A stretch of 64,000 nucleotides of DNA from Podospora comata (GCA_017354895.1 CP071496.1:3596001-3660000), one strand, 5' to 3'. Counted from the stretch's first letter, positions 31,582 to 43,358 are shown. Numbers and translations: made by a program. Notes: generated by a model not told the origin, from the letters alone.

Positions 31582-32744
31582 ATGAGATACCTGTCCAAAG
31601 TCGCACTTGCGACAATAGCCTCCTCCCTATTCCTGCCACCAGCTTTCTCCCTCCCACAAGCTGGATCAGTCCCCGACGCCGCCCCTCTCCCCTGGGTGAC
31701 CATCAACCCCCAAGGCGACGCCGAAACCATCATCCCAAAAGTCATCACCACCGAAGGCCACCGCGCCACCCTCTCCAACCCGCCCGCCCACCTCATCTCC
31801 ACCGCAACCTATACCCTATCCCCTGATGGCCGTCTCTCAACCTATACCGGCCTCGCCCCAGTAGCAACCGCCACAACCAACCCCGACAACAACAACAACA
31901 ACAACAATGACGACGACGACGACGACGAATCCGCCGCCTTCCTCGCCTGCCAATCCGACAAAGGCCACGACGAGCCCTTCTGCCTCCCCCGCCGCGGCTC
32001 CTCCCTCATCGCCGGGCGCACATATTACAGTCTGTTCCCTCCCCTCCCCCCACCTCAGTTGGATACCCAAACCCCTAACTCACCACAGTAACCTGGTCCC
32101 CCTCCTACTTCTCCCCCCAATCAACCCCCCTCACCCTCCACGTCTTCTTTTCCTCCTCTTCTTTGTCTCAACAAACAGGCATCAACCTCACCCCCATCCC
32201 CATCCCCGCCTCGGTCGGCTTCTACGCCTGGACCATCCCCCTCAATTTTCCCACCACCTCCCCCATCTCCTTCGCCCTCCAGCACAGCGACACCACCACC
32301 GAGGAAGCAAACGACATCGTCACCGTTTCCGGCCCGACAGTCAACGTCTTTTCCTCCGATCCCAACCCTGAACCATCAGCCTCGGGGGGTGGCAACGGGA
32401 CCAACCTCCTGGCTATTGTCCTCCCTATTGTCATCATTGCCATCTTGATCGGGCTGGCAGGGTTTTGCTTCTTGTTCCGTCGTCGAAAGGGGAGGTGGCC
32501 TGTGATTGGCGAGAGGGCGAGGTCATCAGGGAGTGGGTATACCGGACAGGGAGGGAGGAGGGTGCAAGAGGACCAGGTTGGAAGGGGAGTGGTGACGGGG
32601 GATAACAAATCCGAGACCAACATTGGAGTGGAGCTCACCGATCGGGACAGCTGGTCGCCTACCTCGCCCAACTCGCCGAGCAGGGGGAGGAATGTGTTTA
32701 GGGAGGAGGTGGAGAGGCAGGAGAGGTTGGCTGGGGGGGGTTGA
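31582..32744 (+). CDS. Single-pass cell-surface protein, ascomycete-specific
   Basis: Two exons, join(31582..32029,32089..32744), 367 aa. Signal peptide MRYLSKVALATIASSLFLPPAFS. The ectodomain contains ISTATYTLSPDGRLSTYTG and, after an N7/D6 low-complexity run (about residues 101-115), the block FCLPRRGSSLIAGRTYYITWSPSYF. This Cys-Leu-Pro ... Gly-x-Thr-Tyr-Tyr-x-Thr-Trp pattern marks a family of fungal surface proteins with an Ig-like/beta ectodomain. One membrane helix follows (LLAIVLPIVIIAILIGLAGFCFLF), then basic RRRKGRW and a roughly 80-residue Ser/Arg-rich cytosolic tail with SPTSPNSPS phospho-type sites. A wall-sensor or anchor role is plausible but unproven. The exon join (A|TA giving Ile) opens the frame through the ectodomain. 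Confidence 0.8.
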
Positions 32745-33229
32745 GGTGGGTAAACACAAACACTGCACAAAAAGCCCAACAGCAGTAAAGTAGGTCGAGA
32801 TGTGATTAGTTTTAGTTACATAACAGCTCTGTAGAGCATAGGTATTGTGTTCATCGTGGTGGGATCAGCAATTACAAAGATGCTAAGGTATGTCCAGGTG
32901 GCCGACCAGTCCGCTTTGACGGTTGGACCAAATATATGTGGCGTGTAAAAAGCGGCCAGAGATGGGGGGACCTGCCTCCTCCTCCAATGCCAAATGGTCT
33001 AGAATGCAGAAAGCTGAAGAACCCATTCCATCCGTCCGTCCGGTCATGCAAAATCGATGGATATGATGCTCCTTGTGCAGTATAATCCCCCTCCCCGCCC
33101 AAAAAAACACCCTGCCCCCTTTGCCCCATGTTAGCAGACCGTGACCTCCATCCATTACATCCAGCCTCGTAGGTATTCAAGAAAATGTGTGTTGTGGTGC
33201 GCCGCAAGGACGGACATGCCCAGATCAGC
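32745..33229. other. Convergent intergenic
   Basis: 3' flanks of the surface-protein gene (+) and of the disordered-protein gene (-). No coding feature seen. Confidence 0.45.
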
Positions 33230-35983
33230 TCAGCCAGAATCGTCCCACCAGCCGGCCTCTACATTCGGCTTGTAGGTGCCAAACGCACTGAGCCTCAGGT
33301 GCTTCTTGTTGGCAATCTTGGTCGACGGATTTGTGGCCGACAGGGGAACGGGGAAATCCGAGGGAGAGATGGGCGAGTCTGGGCGCGGAATGCCCTCGTC
33401 TTCTTCGTCTTCAGCCGGATCCTCCAGGATCTGATTTGGGATCGAGTTGTTGACCGGGTGGGTGGGTTGAACGCTGGTTTGATCGGATGATCCTTTGCGG
33501 GGAAGACTGCCGCTCCGAGGTGGCCTCCGCGCGCCGGTAGTGGGCATGGACATTGCCGACAAGGATGCACGCTGCTTGTGAGGTTGTCCCGATCTGGAGC
33601 TGGACCTGCTGCCCCGACGGTCAGACTCGGCCGGCGCGGGAAAGTCGTCCAGCTGCACCATTGGGCCAACATCCGAGCTGGACTCGTCCATCATGACGAG
33701 GATGTGACCGTGCTTTCCGCTTTGCTCAACCGCTGAGCTGCTCGCCCGTGACCGAACAGAGTCCTGGTGACGGGGTCGTGCCGACAACGGGTTTGCCTCG
33801 GCGCGGATGGTGCTCATGCTGAAAGACGACTGCCTTGACATCATGCTGATGCCGCTGCTGTCGTTGGTCACCTCCCGCTTCAGGCCCGGGTGTTCCTCCT
33901 GGTCCGTGTTATCCTCATATTCGGCAAGAATATCCTCACGCATCCGGGCGCGCTTCTGACGCAAGGCAGCCAGCAGCATCTCTTCCTGCCGCGTCACTGC
34001 CATGAAGCGCCCGCTCTGGTTGTCCTGAATGCTGCTGGCGGCACTGCCACGGCGTCCGCTGCGGTTGCCACTGCCCTGGCTGCCTCTGCTAGCTATAGAA
34101 CCATCGTCCTGCGTGGAAGACGACCGTTGACTCTGCAGATAAAAGTCCACGCTAGTGGGCGACAGTGGCGGTGTCTGCTCGGGGCGTGAAGCCTGCGGTG
34201 GTCGCTGAGTGGGATGGATGGGGGGCGCTGGAAAGTCCTCAAACTGGGTCTCCTCGGGCACAGTCCACACTGGCTGGTCCTGGGACTTGCTCTTGGGCAC
34301 CATGCTGATCACCTTGGCTTCGTACGTCGTTGGGGTTTGAAGCGCCGAATACCCATGCGTTCGGGCCGTACCCGTCGTGCCGCTGGAGGAACGGTTTTGT
34401 GGGGGGTAGATCTGCAGTGAGTTGTTCATGCTGGAGCTGGGGGCCAATGGGCTGGACCGTGGGTTAGTTTTTGGCGCTTTGGAAGCCGCAGCCTGTTGCT
34501 CCCGGGTCGGGAAGTACTGCGGACTTTCGGCAAAGGTGGTTTGCTTGGGCGCCTTGCTTCGGCTCGAGTCTTCGGATCTGGTGAAAGATGGTTGGGACAT
34601 GGCCGATCGTGGGCTGACGGGACTGGCGGGGCCATCACTGGGGGGCGGGGGGACGGCAAGCTGGTCGCTACAGGCATCGTAGTCGTCTTCTGAATCGGAC
34701 GAGAGGGCCAAGACGCTGTTCTGAAGCAGGTCAATCTCCGTTAGGCTGCGGTCTGTGCGTTTTGACGCTTTGGACGTTCGCGTGTGCCGACTGGAAATGC
34801 TGGCACAGTCGGCCATGGGCGATACAAGACTGGGCGCGCTTGGGGGCCTGACCAGATGGACATCTGGAACCTTGACAGTCAGAGGTGGCGGATCTTGCCT
34901 CTGGCCTGTCCGCGATGCGCTGCGCGGAAAAGGTGAGAGGGAGGGTTTGCCCGTGTTGCTGGTGGGTGGTGTTGGATATGCTGGGAGTGCGCGGTCTGGC
35001 GGTGGCCCCCGACGCTCTGGAACTTGCTGGTAGTTATTCTCCAGCGCCTCGTCAAACGTTTTTTGCTCATAATGGTCATAAAGGTTGTGCAGTTCGGCGT
35101 TGGGCTTGATGGGGATTTGTTTTGGGCTATCCGAGCGCCCGGCCGAGCTGATGGGTGACGGCCGTGGATCGGGAGTGGCTGTTTGTTCTCGTAATGACTC
35201 CTTGGTCATCTTGCTCCGAAGTCTCCGGTCGATTCGCTGTGAAATCGGCGGGGGCGTTGATGCAGAGGAGCTGGACATGACGGACGGTGATGTGGTGAGC
35301 ATATCAGAGCTCAGGACGTGGCCGCTGGTGGGTTCCGGTCTGAGATGTTTGTGACTCCTCTTGGACAGGAGCGAGGAGAGATCGAGCCTGGAGGGCTTCT
35401 TCTTCTTCAGCCCTTTCGGCTCGGTGTTGAAGTTGCCGTCAAAGTCGAGAATGGCATGCGCCTTGGATGGCAGTCCCTTGGCCATGGCCGAGTTTGCGGT
35501 CTGCTGGGAGATGGCCAACGGCACTTTCGCCTTGTCGTAGTAGGATCGGATGGTGGAGCTGGACTGTTGGCGACGCAGGCTAGAGGCATCAGTGGTGTCG
35601 TCGTGGCGTCCTGATGGCGCCATATTATCCTTGGGCAACACACCCGACTCTTCCTCCCAGCGCCTGTCTCGGTTCCCCGAAGATCCATGGTGTGCATCAT
35701 CACGACGCGCAGATCCCAATCGAGAGCCCGCATTGTCCCGCCCGGCCGGTGTTTCCGTGACATTGATGCTGATCCCCGCGTTCGATTGGCCGTCCCACGG
35801 CCCCCATTTTGTGGTGTCTGATGTTGCGCCTGCGAGATCGAGGCTGATGGCGGTGGTGCCGAGGATCCTCTGGGCTTTTGTGAGTGGCTCTGAGATGGAC
35901 AGCGGCGCGGCAGAGGCGGCGGGTTGCGACTGTTTGTGTTTTCGGCCCGGGAACGAGAAGGGAAATTTGGACGAGTGGCCCAT
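33230..35983 (-). CDS. Large intrinsically disordered protein (917 aa), filamentous-fungus type
   Basis: Single exon. Almost entirely Ser/Pro/Arg/Gln-rich, with few predicted folded parts, so the conserved islands are informative. The N-terminal basic motif is SSKFPFSFPGRKHKQ. A helix in the last third reads RQEEMLLAALRQKRARMREDIL (split here between residues about 686 and 707). The C-terminal motif KKHLRLSAFGTYKPNVEAGWWDDSG is intact to the stop. Also seen are SDSEDDYDACSDQL, several SPxS/T proline-directed sites and TKSESLREQ-like basic-Ser sites, so regulation by kinases is plausible. No signal peptide or membrane segment. Family function unknown; a signalling or cytoskeletal scaffold would fit the composition, but that is a guess. 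Confidence 0.8.
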   Translation of the reverse strand: MGHSSKFPFSFPGRKHKQSQPAASAAPLSISEPLTKAQRILGTTAISLDLAGATSDTTKWGPWDGQSNAGISINVTETPAGRDNAGSRLGSARRDDAHHGSSGNRDRRWEEESGVLPKDNMAPSGRHDDTTDASSLRRQQSSSTIRSYYDKAKVPLAISQQTANSAMAKGLPSKAHAILDFDGNFNTEPKGLKKKKPSRLDLSSLLSKRSHKHLRPEPTSGHVLSSDMLTTSPSVMSSSSASTPPPISQRIDRRLRSKMTKESLREQTATPDPRPSPISSAGRSDSPKQIPIKPNAELHNLYDHYEQKTFDEALENNYQQVPERRGPPPDRALPAYPTPPTSNTGKPSLSPFPRSASRTGQRQDPPPLTVKVPDVHLVRPPSAPSLVSPMADCASISSRHTRTSKASKRTDRSLTEIDLLQNSVLALSSDSEDDYDACSDQLAVPPPPSDGPASPVSPRSAMSQPSFTRSEDSSRSKAPKQTTFAESPQYFPTREQQAAASKAPKTNPRSSPLAPSSSMNNSLQIYPPQNRSSSGTTGTARTHGYSALQTPTTYEAKVISMVPKSKSQDQPVWTVPEETQFEDFPAPPIHPTQRPPQASRPEQTPPLSPTSVDFYLQSQRSSSTQDDGSIASRGSQGSGNRSGRRGSAASSIQDNQSGRFMAVTRQEEMLLAALRQKRARMREDILAEYEDNTDQEEHPGLKREVTNDSSGISMMSRQSSFSMSTIRAEANPLSARPRHQDSVRSRASSSAVEQSGKHGHILVMMDESSSDVGPMVQLDDFPAPAESDRRGSRSSSRSGQPHKQRASLSAMSMPTTGARRPPRSGSLPRKGSSDQTSVQPTHPVNNSIPNQILEDPAEDEEDEGIPRPDSPISPSDFPVPLSATNPSTKIANKKHLRLSAFGTYKPNVEAGWWDDSG

Positions 35984-38900
35984 TGCACACTGGGCTCGGC
36001 TCGGGGCCGATGCCGAACCTGACCGGGTCGGATCTCGAGCAGCACAGGGCAGTCTCGTCTCTGGTATGTGTCTTCTCTCCGGGTCACCTGGGGCAGCTCA
36101 TGACAGTCGTGGCAGGAGGGAAGAGCGAGAATAATATTGAGCTGGAAACAAGAACAAGAGCAGAAAAGAAGCGGTGGGGACAGGATCGGTTGGTCGGTGG
36201 TCGGCCGTGGTCGGTGTTCGGATCCAGCCAGGTGCAAATTTCGGGAGCCGGCAGCAGCACGTCAGTGGTTCCAGGGGGTTGCTGGCTTCGATGTTAGAGA
36301 CGGGTGTCGGTGTCGAGCGTCGACGACGGATGAAGTCGATGGAAGTCAAGGGCGCGCAACCCACACGAACGACGACGGGCTGTCGCGTTCTCATATGGCT
36401 CCCGGCAGACGGATCCTTTCTGACACACGGCCCTCAGCGCAGCAGTCGTTCGGAGGCTCGTCGTTTCTTGGCCCACCCCTTGCTATCGGCAATCAGCGGA
36501 ATCCCTGGTGTTTTGGACGGCCCCACCCACCTAATGCTGCTCACGACGGCGCAATTTTGGAGGTGAGGTGGTGATAACGACGGCGATAAGGATGTTATAA
36601 GTCTACACTGGGGGTAAATACTGCGTAGGTACTGTGTCTTGAAGAGGCACATGAGGACGGGAGGAGGAGAGAAGAAGAAGAAGAAGAAGAAGAAGAAGAA
36701 GAAGAAGCAGAAGAAGAACCAGAGGAACCTAAGAGAAGGAGAAGCGATGGGCGCGCGCATCAGACCAAGAATGGGAGGCCCGTGAGAGAATACAACCCTT
36801 TCCTTTCCCCATTCTGCTTGGCCATCTCTGATAATATTTCCCGGTCGCGGTCACGGGTCGGGGGGGTCGTGTTTGTTCAGGTTCATGTCGATGTCGTTCC
36901 CCTGTGGATTTGCTGCATGGATGCTGAGATCCCTGCTGTGGCCCTGCTCCCCCCCTGCTGCAAGCCACTGTGGCCGTGGCGCAAAATTTGCAAAAAAGCA
37001 AGGGAACGGGAACCGTGGACCGACAGCACTGCAGACAGATTCCATCATTTCCATCTTTTGTTCTTTACTCCGATGAACTGAGGAAGCCTCATCCTCTGTC
37101 TCTTGCATTTCAATCGGCGTCATCTCTGCATATCCAATATTATGGAGCAGTACCGGTGTCTCTTGTTCAAGGTCTGGCTGAGTGTGAGAATGGCGACACA
37201 AAGACAAAACAGAGGCAGCGATACCCTGGTCTGGGTCCCCTGGGGGCCGCCAAGTGGTCGCATTCTGTGGAGAGGAAGACAGGTACTGAAGACTTGCGCG
37301 ATCGTCAGCAATCTCAGGCCAGGTCAGCGCCCCAGCTGAAAGAAGGCTTGGTAATCGTCAATCGCCAGCGATCATCCAGTGTAAAAAAAGAAACACGATG
37401 AATTAGACCCCGGAATTCCCATGGCCTGTCATTTCCAGCTCCTGTTCTTCTTCTGGTTCCGCCCGAGTCAGCACTCCAGGGCTCCGGTCCTGAAAGCAAC
37501 ACTCACCCGGTACCAGCATCTCCAGAGAGTGAGCCTGAGGTGTGAGAGAGGAGAGAGAGGAGAGACTGCAACGGTTACACACGCTAGGTGAAACTCACAA
37601 CATCCCCTTCCACCTGTTTCACTCACTGTATGTAGCTCCAGCAGACGACCGTAACAAGACCAGGCTTGCGAGGTGCTGCCACAACCAAGAAATTACCGAC
37701 TGATCTGCGACCCCCATCGCCCGTCGATGCTCTGTCATTCTTCAAATCTGAGATGGTTGATCATGGTCACCGGCGACGACAGCGATATTGAAGGTAGCGA
37801 ATGCAACCCCACGCACACAGACCGCGTTTATTATGCCTTCCACAATGCTCTCTCTCTCTCTTTTGGGCGACGGAACCTGCCCACGAACCATCAGCACATC
37901 CCCCCGCTTTCCTGCCGATCTCCTGGATGGTCCCAACTTTGGTAGAAATTGGCTGAGAGGACGTGGCCGAGAAACTTCAAGCTTCACAGATCAGAGCTTG
38001 GCATCTCATAGAGTCTCCTCCCAACCTGCAGCCAGATCGATCCATCACACACACAGCAGCCTACCATGGCACCTGCAGCATATGCAATGCCGTGCCCGGT
38101 GCCGTGAGATGCACAGAGTCTTTCTCTGTCCCGGCGTCTTGGTGGTGAGGGGGATTGGGGCCCAAGCACTGTCATGAAAATGCGGGGGATGCGGGGCTTT
38201 CATCTGTTTTCCTCATTTTTCTCTTCTTTCTTTTCGGTGTTTGCTGAAGCATGTCTCAATCGCTGTTCCAACACTGCCGGGTTGTCTCGAGATGATCGAG
38301 ATCTGCTCACCGTCAATCTTCGGGAATATCATCGACTTACCTTTTTGTCGATGCCGGGCTCGGACCTCTCGGCCGGTGCAGATGTCATCGCGATAGCTCC
38401 AATGCGCACGGCTTCAGTTTGTGTATTAGCCCTTCCGTCCCGCTCCAGTCACTTCTAGGTTCGAGTCTGATCATTTGCCAACCTGGAAATATCATTTGAT
38501 CATTGTTCCTTTTGAGTGGCTATTGGCTTGTGCTTGCCTCTTGGATGTGCCACGGAATCAAATGACAAGGCTGACCACAGCTATCTCGAGATACGGCACC
38601 ACGATGGTGCTTTTGGCCTCAAGTCTGCACCCAAATCTCTTGCTCAGAAAGACCACCTCCGATATCGTTCCTTTGGCTACCTACTAGTACCCCCGATCGC
38701 AAGGGAGCCGATATCTTCCACGTCAGCCGAGGCCACCATCGGGATCAGTAGCATTGTCACTCTTGATCATCACTGGTCAAAGATGCTTAAATTGTTCCCA
38801 GGCAGTCTACCAGTATTCTAGACGTATCACCGCGATGGGTCCCTCGGCCCTTTCCGACGACGATTGATGATAACCAATCCCCAGAGATCCGCCACGTGAA

Positions 38901-39286
38901 GTCACGGTAGGATGGAAAAGGCAGGCGGCCACTCAGCTGGGTTAGAAGCTGGAGGCATGCCTTGGCACCGTTAACCACCTGTCCATTCAGGCAGGTCGCC
39001 CGCCCAACGTGCTAGTACCCCCAGCCAATCAACACGCACAGCACCCCTGAATAGCCCCTGAATTGGGCTACGATAACATAACTGGTGTAACGGCGGCCAG
39101 GTCCGCCTTATGTGGTACTTGCCTTGCCTATCAAATCAACAAACTCCATATCCCACGTGCAATACAGGAGGAACATGCAGCATATAACTACGAGATGATC
39201 GCCTGCAACGGCTTGTCCTGTTTTCAACAGCTTGGACTCGCACAGGCCCGAGCCCGATCCCGACGACAGCCACGACGACGACGATC
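35984..39286. other. 3.3-kb gene-free gap with a GAA microsatellite
   Basis: Largest gap in the window. The first about 600 nt are likely 5' UTR/promoter of the disordered-protein gene. No spliced gene, RNA gene or transposon could be built on either strand. Short frames are antisense shadows or lack support. Sequence is mixed-composition with CTCTCTCT and AGAGAG runs near 37,540-37,565 and 37,845-37,862. Confidence 0.5.
36671..36708. repeat. (GAA)n microsatellite
   Basis: About a dozen perfect GAA units, extended by an imperfect GCAGAAGAAGAA tail to about 36,718. It sits about 0.7 kb upstream of the disordered-protein gene start, in the non-coding gap. Confidence 0.95.
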
Positions 39287-41277
39287 ATGAAGGCCTCACC
39301 GACTGCTCTCGGCATCTTTGCCATCACGAGCCTTCAGTCTCTGGCGTCCGCCCTGACAATCGCCGAGATCAATGGCAACAAGTACATCTCGCCATACTCA
39401 GGGCAGACCGTGACCAACGTCACCGGTCTCCTGATCGCCAAGGGTCCTAACGGAGTATTCATTCGGTCGACAACCCCGGACAAGGACATTGCCACTTCTG
39501 AGGCCATCTATGTCTTTGACCGCAATGTGGGTGCCAACCTGACCGTGGGCGACATCATCTCTTTGGATGCGAAGGTGCTCGAGTATCGGTCAAGCAACGC
39601 CTACCTCTATCTGACCGAGTTGTCCACTCCCAAGAATGTCCAGGTGCTCTCCAGCGGGAACAAGGTGAAGGCCTTGGTGATTGGGAAGGACACAATCGAC
39701 CCCCCCAACACTCAGTTCAGCTCTCTGGATGGCGGTGACATCTACAATGTGCCCAACGGAGTGGCCAACATCTCCGAAGTGAACCCTGTGCTGGAACCCA
39801 AGAAGTTTGGATTGGATTTCTGGGAGAGCTTGAGCGGTGAACTGGTCACCGTCCGAAAGCCGAGTGTGATCAAGCAACCCAACAACTATGGTGATACCTG
39901 GGTCGTCGGTGACTGGAAGGTCACGGGGAAGAACAAGCAGGGAGGCATCACCATGACCGACAAAGGTGAGCAAACTTGCCAATTTGGTCTTGGGCTCTTG
40001 GTTTTTTTTTATTAACATGTCAAACCATAGATTCCAACCCAGAGGCTATCGTCATTGGCTCCCCTCTTGATGGCACCAAGAACCCCAACACCAGCAAGAT
40101 GGGTGATGAACTCGAGGAAATCACCGGTGTCGTGCAACATGCCTTTGGTTTCTACTCGATCCTCCCCCTCACCGCCGTCAAGGTGAGCAAGCCCGCCAAG
40201 GGTGTTGCTGCTCAGAAGCCCACCAGCCTCAAGAGCAAGGGCCAGTGCAAGGCCATCACTGTCGGCAGCTACAACGTCGAAAATCTGTCTCCTTCGTCTG
40301 AACACCTGCCCCTGATTGCCAGCCACGTCGTCACCTACCTCAAGTCCCCTGATTTTCTCTTCCTCCAGGAAGTCCAGGACAACTCGGGCCCAACCAACAA
40401 CGACGGCATCACCTCTGCCAACCTGACCCTTTCCGCTCTCGCTGCCAGCATCAAGGCCGCTGGTGGTCCGACCTACGAGTTCGCCGAGGTTGCACCCGCC
40501 ACCCCTAACCTTGACGGTGGCCAGCCAGGCGGCAACATCCGTCCCGCCTATCTCTACAACCCAGCCATCATCTCCCTCTACAAACCCAACCAGGGCCAAG
40601 GGGACGATGCCACCTCCGTTGTGAAGGGCTCGGGCAAGAACTCTCCTCCCTCCCTGACTTTCAACCCGGGCCGCATTGAGCCTGCCAACTCAGCCTGGAC
40701 CGCCTCTCGCAAGCCCGTTGTCGGTGCCTGGGTCGCCAAGGGTGCCACCAAGCCTTTCTTCACCGTCAACGTCCACTTCGGCAGCAAGGGCGGCGGTTCC
40801 AGCCTCCACGGCGACCGTCGTCCTCCCATCAATGGTGGTGTGGCTGACAGACTTGCCCAGGCCAACGTCACTGCTGTAGGTCTTCAAGTGTTTTCTTCCA
40901 CTGTTCTCATCAAGATTCCGAGTCACTGACCCACCCGCCAGACCTTCATCTCCCAGATCCTCAACGCCGACCCCAAAGCTGCCGTCATCTCCGCCGGCGA
41001 CTTCAACGAGTTCTCCTTTGTCCGGCCCATGAGGACTTTTGCCGAGATCAGCAAGATGAAGGACCTGGACGAGGTGGCCGGCATCAAGCCCACCGAGCGG
41101 TACACCTACGCCTTTGACATGAACGCCCAGGCGCTCGACCACATGTACGTCAGCCCTTCGCTTGCGGCCAGCAGCAAGAGCGACTTTGAGCACATTCACG
41201 TCAACACTTGGGGGTCGTACGCCGAGATGGTGTCGGACCATGATCCCAGCGTGGCTCTGTTTGATTTGTGCGGGTGA
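39287..41277 (+). CDS. Secreted endonuclease/exonuclease/phosphatase-family nuclease with N-terminal OB-like domain
   Basis: Three exons, join(39287..39965,40031..40875,40942..41277), 619 aa. Signal peptide MKASPTALGIFAITSLQSLASA. The next about 210 residues (LTIAEINGNKYISPYSGQTVTNVTGLL..., TSEAIYVFD) resemble the OB-fold region of bacterial extracellular nucleases such as ExeM/YhcR types. The C-terminal half is an EEP (DNase I-like) domain with intact motifs: VGSYNVENL, FLQEVQD (metal-binding Glu), VNVHF, SAGDFNEF and the catalytic SDHDPS. Predicted role: degradation of extracellular DNA or nucleotides, metal dependent. Introns have GTGAGC/GTAGGT donors and TAG/CAG acceptors, and the frame closes exactly. 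Length agrees with other fungal members. Confidence 0.92.
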
Positions 41278-41363
41278 GATGGTGTTGTGGGGAAAGGTGT
41301 ACGAGTATTGCTTTGTCAGAGGCTTGTAATATTAATTGAAGTTCAGTAACATGTGAAAGATGA

Positions 41364-42357
41364 TCAGCTCAAGACAGACCAAGCTGGTGTCGAGGTGCCA
41401 GCAGAGCTCCCTGATATCGAATTCAAACTCCCATCATCCTGACTCAACCTAGCCGTGACTGTTGCAGTTCCGACCTTGAATTCCTCTCTTGCAAAAGCTC
41501 GTGCAAAGACTGGGGGGTTGGGTGATGGGACTGGCACCGGCCTCATCTCCCCATCTGTGACCACCTGCCTGATGAGCGTCCCGTTGCTGTGGTGGACTAG
41601 TGTGACAGAGTCCGTCTCGAGGGAGGCAAAATTCACATGGCAGGCGGACATGCTGTCCTTGAGCCTCATGTCGGCGAGGCCGTAGGGGTTGAAGTTCCCC
41701 ACGACCACGTAAAAGCCCTTGGGTGGCGCGATCTGATACTTCTCGCTGGGCTGCGGGACGAAGGTGGCATAAGGGCCGATTCTCTGGCGTGTGGACGAGC
41801 AGAAGCCGACAACGAATTGGTCTGGGGTTCGGCGTTTAGCAGGATGTACGGGGGTGAAAATAGAGTGTTGTCAGTAGGAGGAACACCTACTCAGCTTCGC
41901 CTCCTTGACCGAAAAGTCGCCTCGGGTCTGAATGCAGAAGCACCCAACAGCGCCGGACGGTGCGGGGTTGTTCTCGGTAAACGCCGGCGTGCCGCTCGAG
42001 CTGTCTATCATGAGCGTGGTCCCGGGTACGATATTGCCATGTTTGTCTGTCGACCCGAGTGTGACAACTCGCTGGTCGATGACCTCAACGCCACTCCCGA
42101 CGCGTTTTCGGTTCTGGTCGTCAGGTAATGGGTCGACTTCGACATCGTAGACCCCGCATCTTGCGTACAACTTCTTTGGAGAGCGTGAAGTTGGCCTGGC
42201 CATGCGGGGATGCCACCCCCCGGGCGCTGCTGATGATGCGAGTGACCACTTTGATGGCCGAGCCGCCGTTGTGCTTGATGGTTGGCGGTTCAGCGAATAG
42301 GGCGTAAGACCGCTTGATGTCGGAGCGGTTGTCGATTGAGATTGCGTATCGAGCCAT
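41364..42357 (-). pseudogene. Ascomycete-specific beta-rich protein gene, apparent frameshift
   Basis: Exons about 42357-41890 and 41823-41364, joined by an intron with a GTAGGT donor and CAG acceptor (Lys-Leu-Asn-Gln-Phe across the join). The product starts MARYAISIDNRSDIKRSYALFAEPP, has SPHGQANFTLSKEV, YARCGVYDVEVDPLP, GAVGCFCIQTRGDFSV and PSEKYQIAPPKGFYVVVGNF. This matches a widespread family of about 300-aa fungal proteins of unknown function. Between KEV and YARCG the reading frame shifts by one base near 42,165; no splice signals explain this. The rest of the frame is clean, so an assembly error or a very recent mutation is equally likely. Convergent to the secreted nuclease, with under 100 nt between stops. 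Confidence 0.7.
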
Positions 42358-43358
42358 GGCAGTATGTGATGATGCAGTCCTTGGGACAGAGTTATATGGC
42401 TTTGAGAACGTTATCTACGTCAATTCGTTGGCGGGACTGATGGAGCGCAGTTTGATGAAACAAGGAACAGAGACCGTGTCGAAAGTCTAGAACCGAATGA
42501 CAGCTACAAAGTTTGTAACCTGTATGCAGGGGAGCTTCAGCTGGCCCTCATAATCGTGGCTTTTCATTATCTATATGCGTGATGGCCAAACGGGTATAGC
42601 TTGTGGCGTATTTCAGGATCACAAATCGCCTGAAGTGAAACTCTGGCTCTATCGATACATCGTAGAGCCGAAAATTGATGTTTTCGGAAACACTATCCGC
42701 TCCATTCATCATCAGCACCCGTAAGATCCAACCTACCAACATACCTATTATAACACCCTGCTTGGCTGGCACTGCTGAATTGACAACTACCGATTGAATG
42801 AATGACATGGTGAGTGGTTCGAATTCGTATGAGATAGTCTACTTAGTGGCTGAAGATATTCCATACTTTCATCGATGTTATCTTATGTTCATAGTTGCAA
42901 TTCAGGGGCGCCCCTTAATCATCATCTTCCACGCAATACACATGTGACATATACCCCTCATTCCAATCTTCCCTTCGTAAATGCATGGCAGATTCCATTC
43001 TGTCGTCTTGGTTTCTTCCCGTCTCCCGTCAGGCATGAATCAACACATTCCAACCGGCGCGCATGGCATCTCTCTCCCGCCGCGAGACACCCGACAGCGC
43101 GGCAGCTGGAACTCGCCAAGGAAAAAGCCTTTCCCCGTTCTGTCTCGGCCGGCCCGATTCCCGACAGCTGCAGCATCTCCCGTTCTCCACTCTCGACACA
43201 TCGTCATCCACTCAGTGCCAGCCGGAGGCTCTATTCCTCAAAGTTCCTTCGTATCAGGATTGATGAGTAATTGAATTCCAGAATAAAATAACCCCCCTCA
43301 TTTGTCTTCCATTCCCATCACCAGAATTCTCTACCAACTCGACAAAAACATCAGGAAA
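42358..43358. other. Intergenic, divergent promoters
   Basis: About 1 kb between divergent genes. An 86-codon minus-strand frame at 42,548-42,808 has one hydrophobic stretch but no family link, and I do not call it. Nothing else recognised. Confidence 0.45.

Noticed and set aside
38452-38475. GGTTCGAGTC, a possible tRNA T-arm
   Set aside because: Flanking bases do not form a T-stem and no D-arm or acceptor stem can be paired upstream.
42548-42808. 86-codon minus-strand frame with one hydrophobic segment
   Set aside because: No family similarity, no promoter or splice context, ordinary chance length; not reported as a gene.
42818-42835. GGTTCGAATTC, another T-arm-like string
   Set aside because: No cloverleaf can be built around it.
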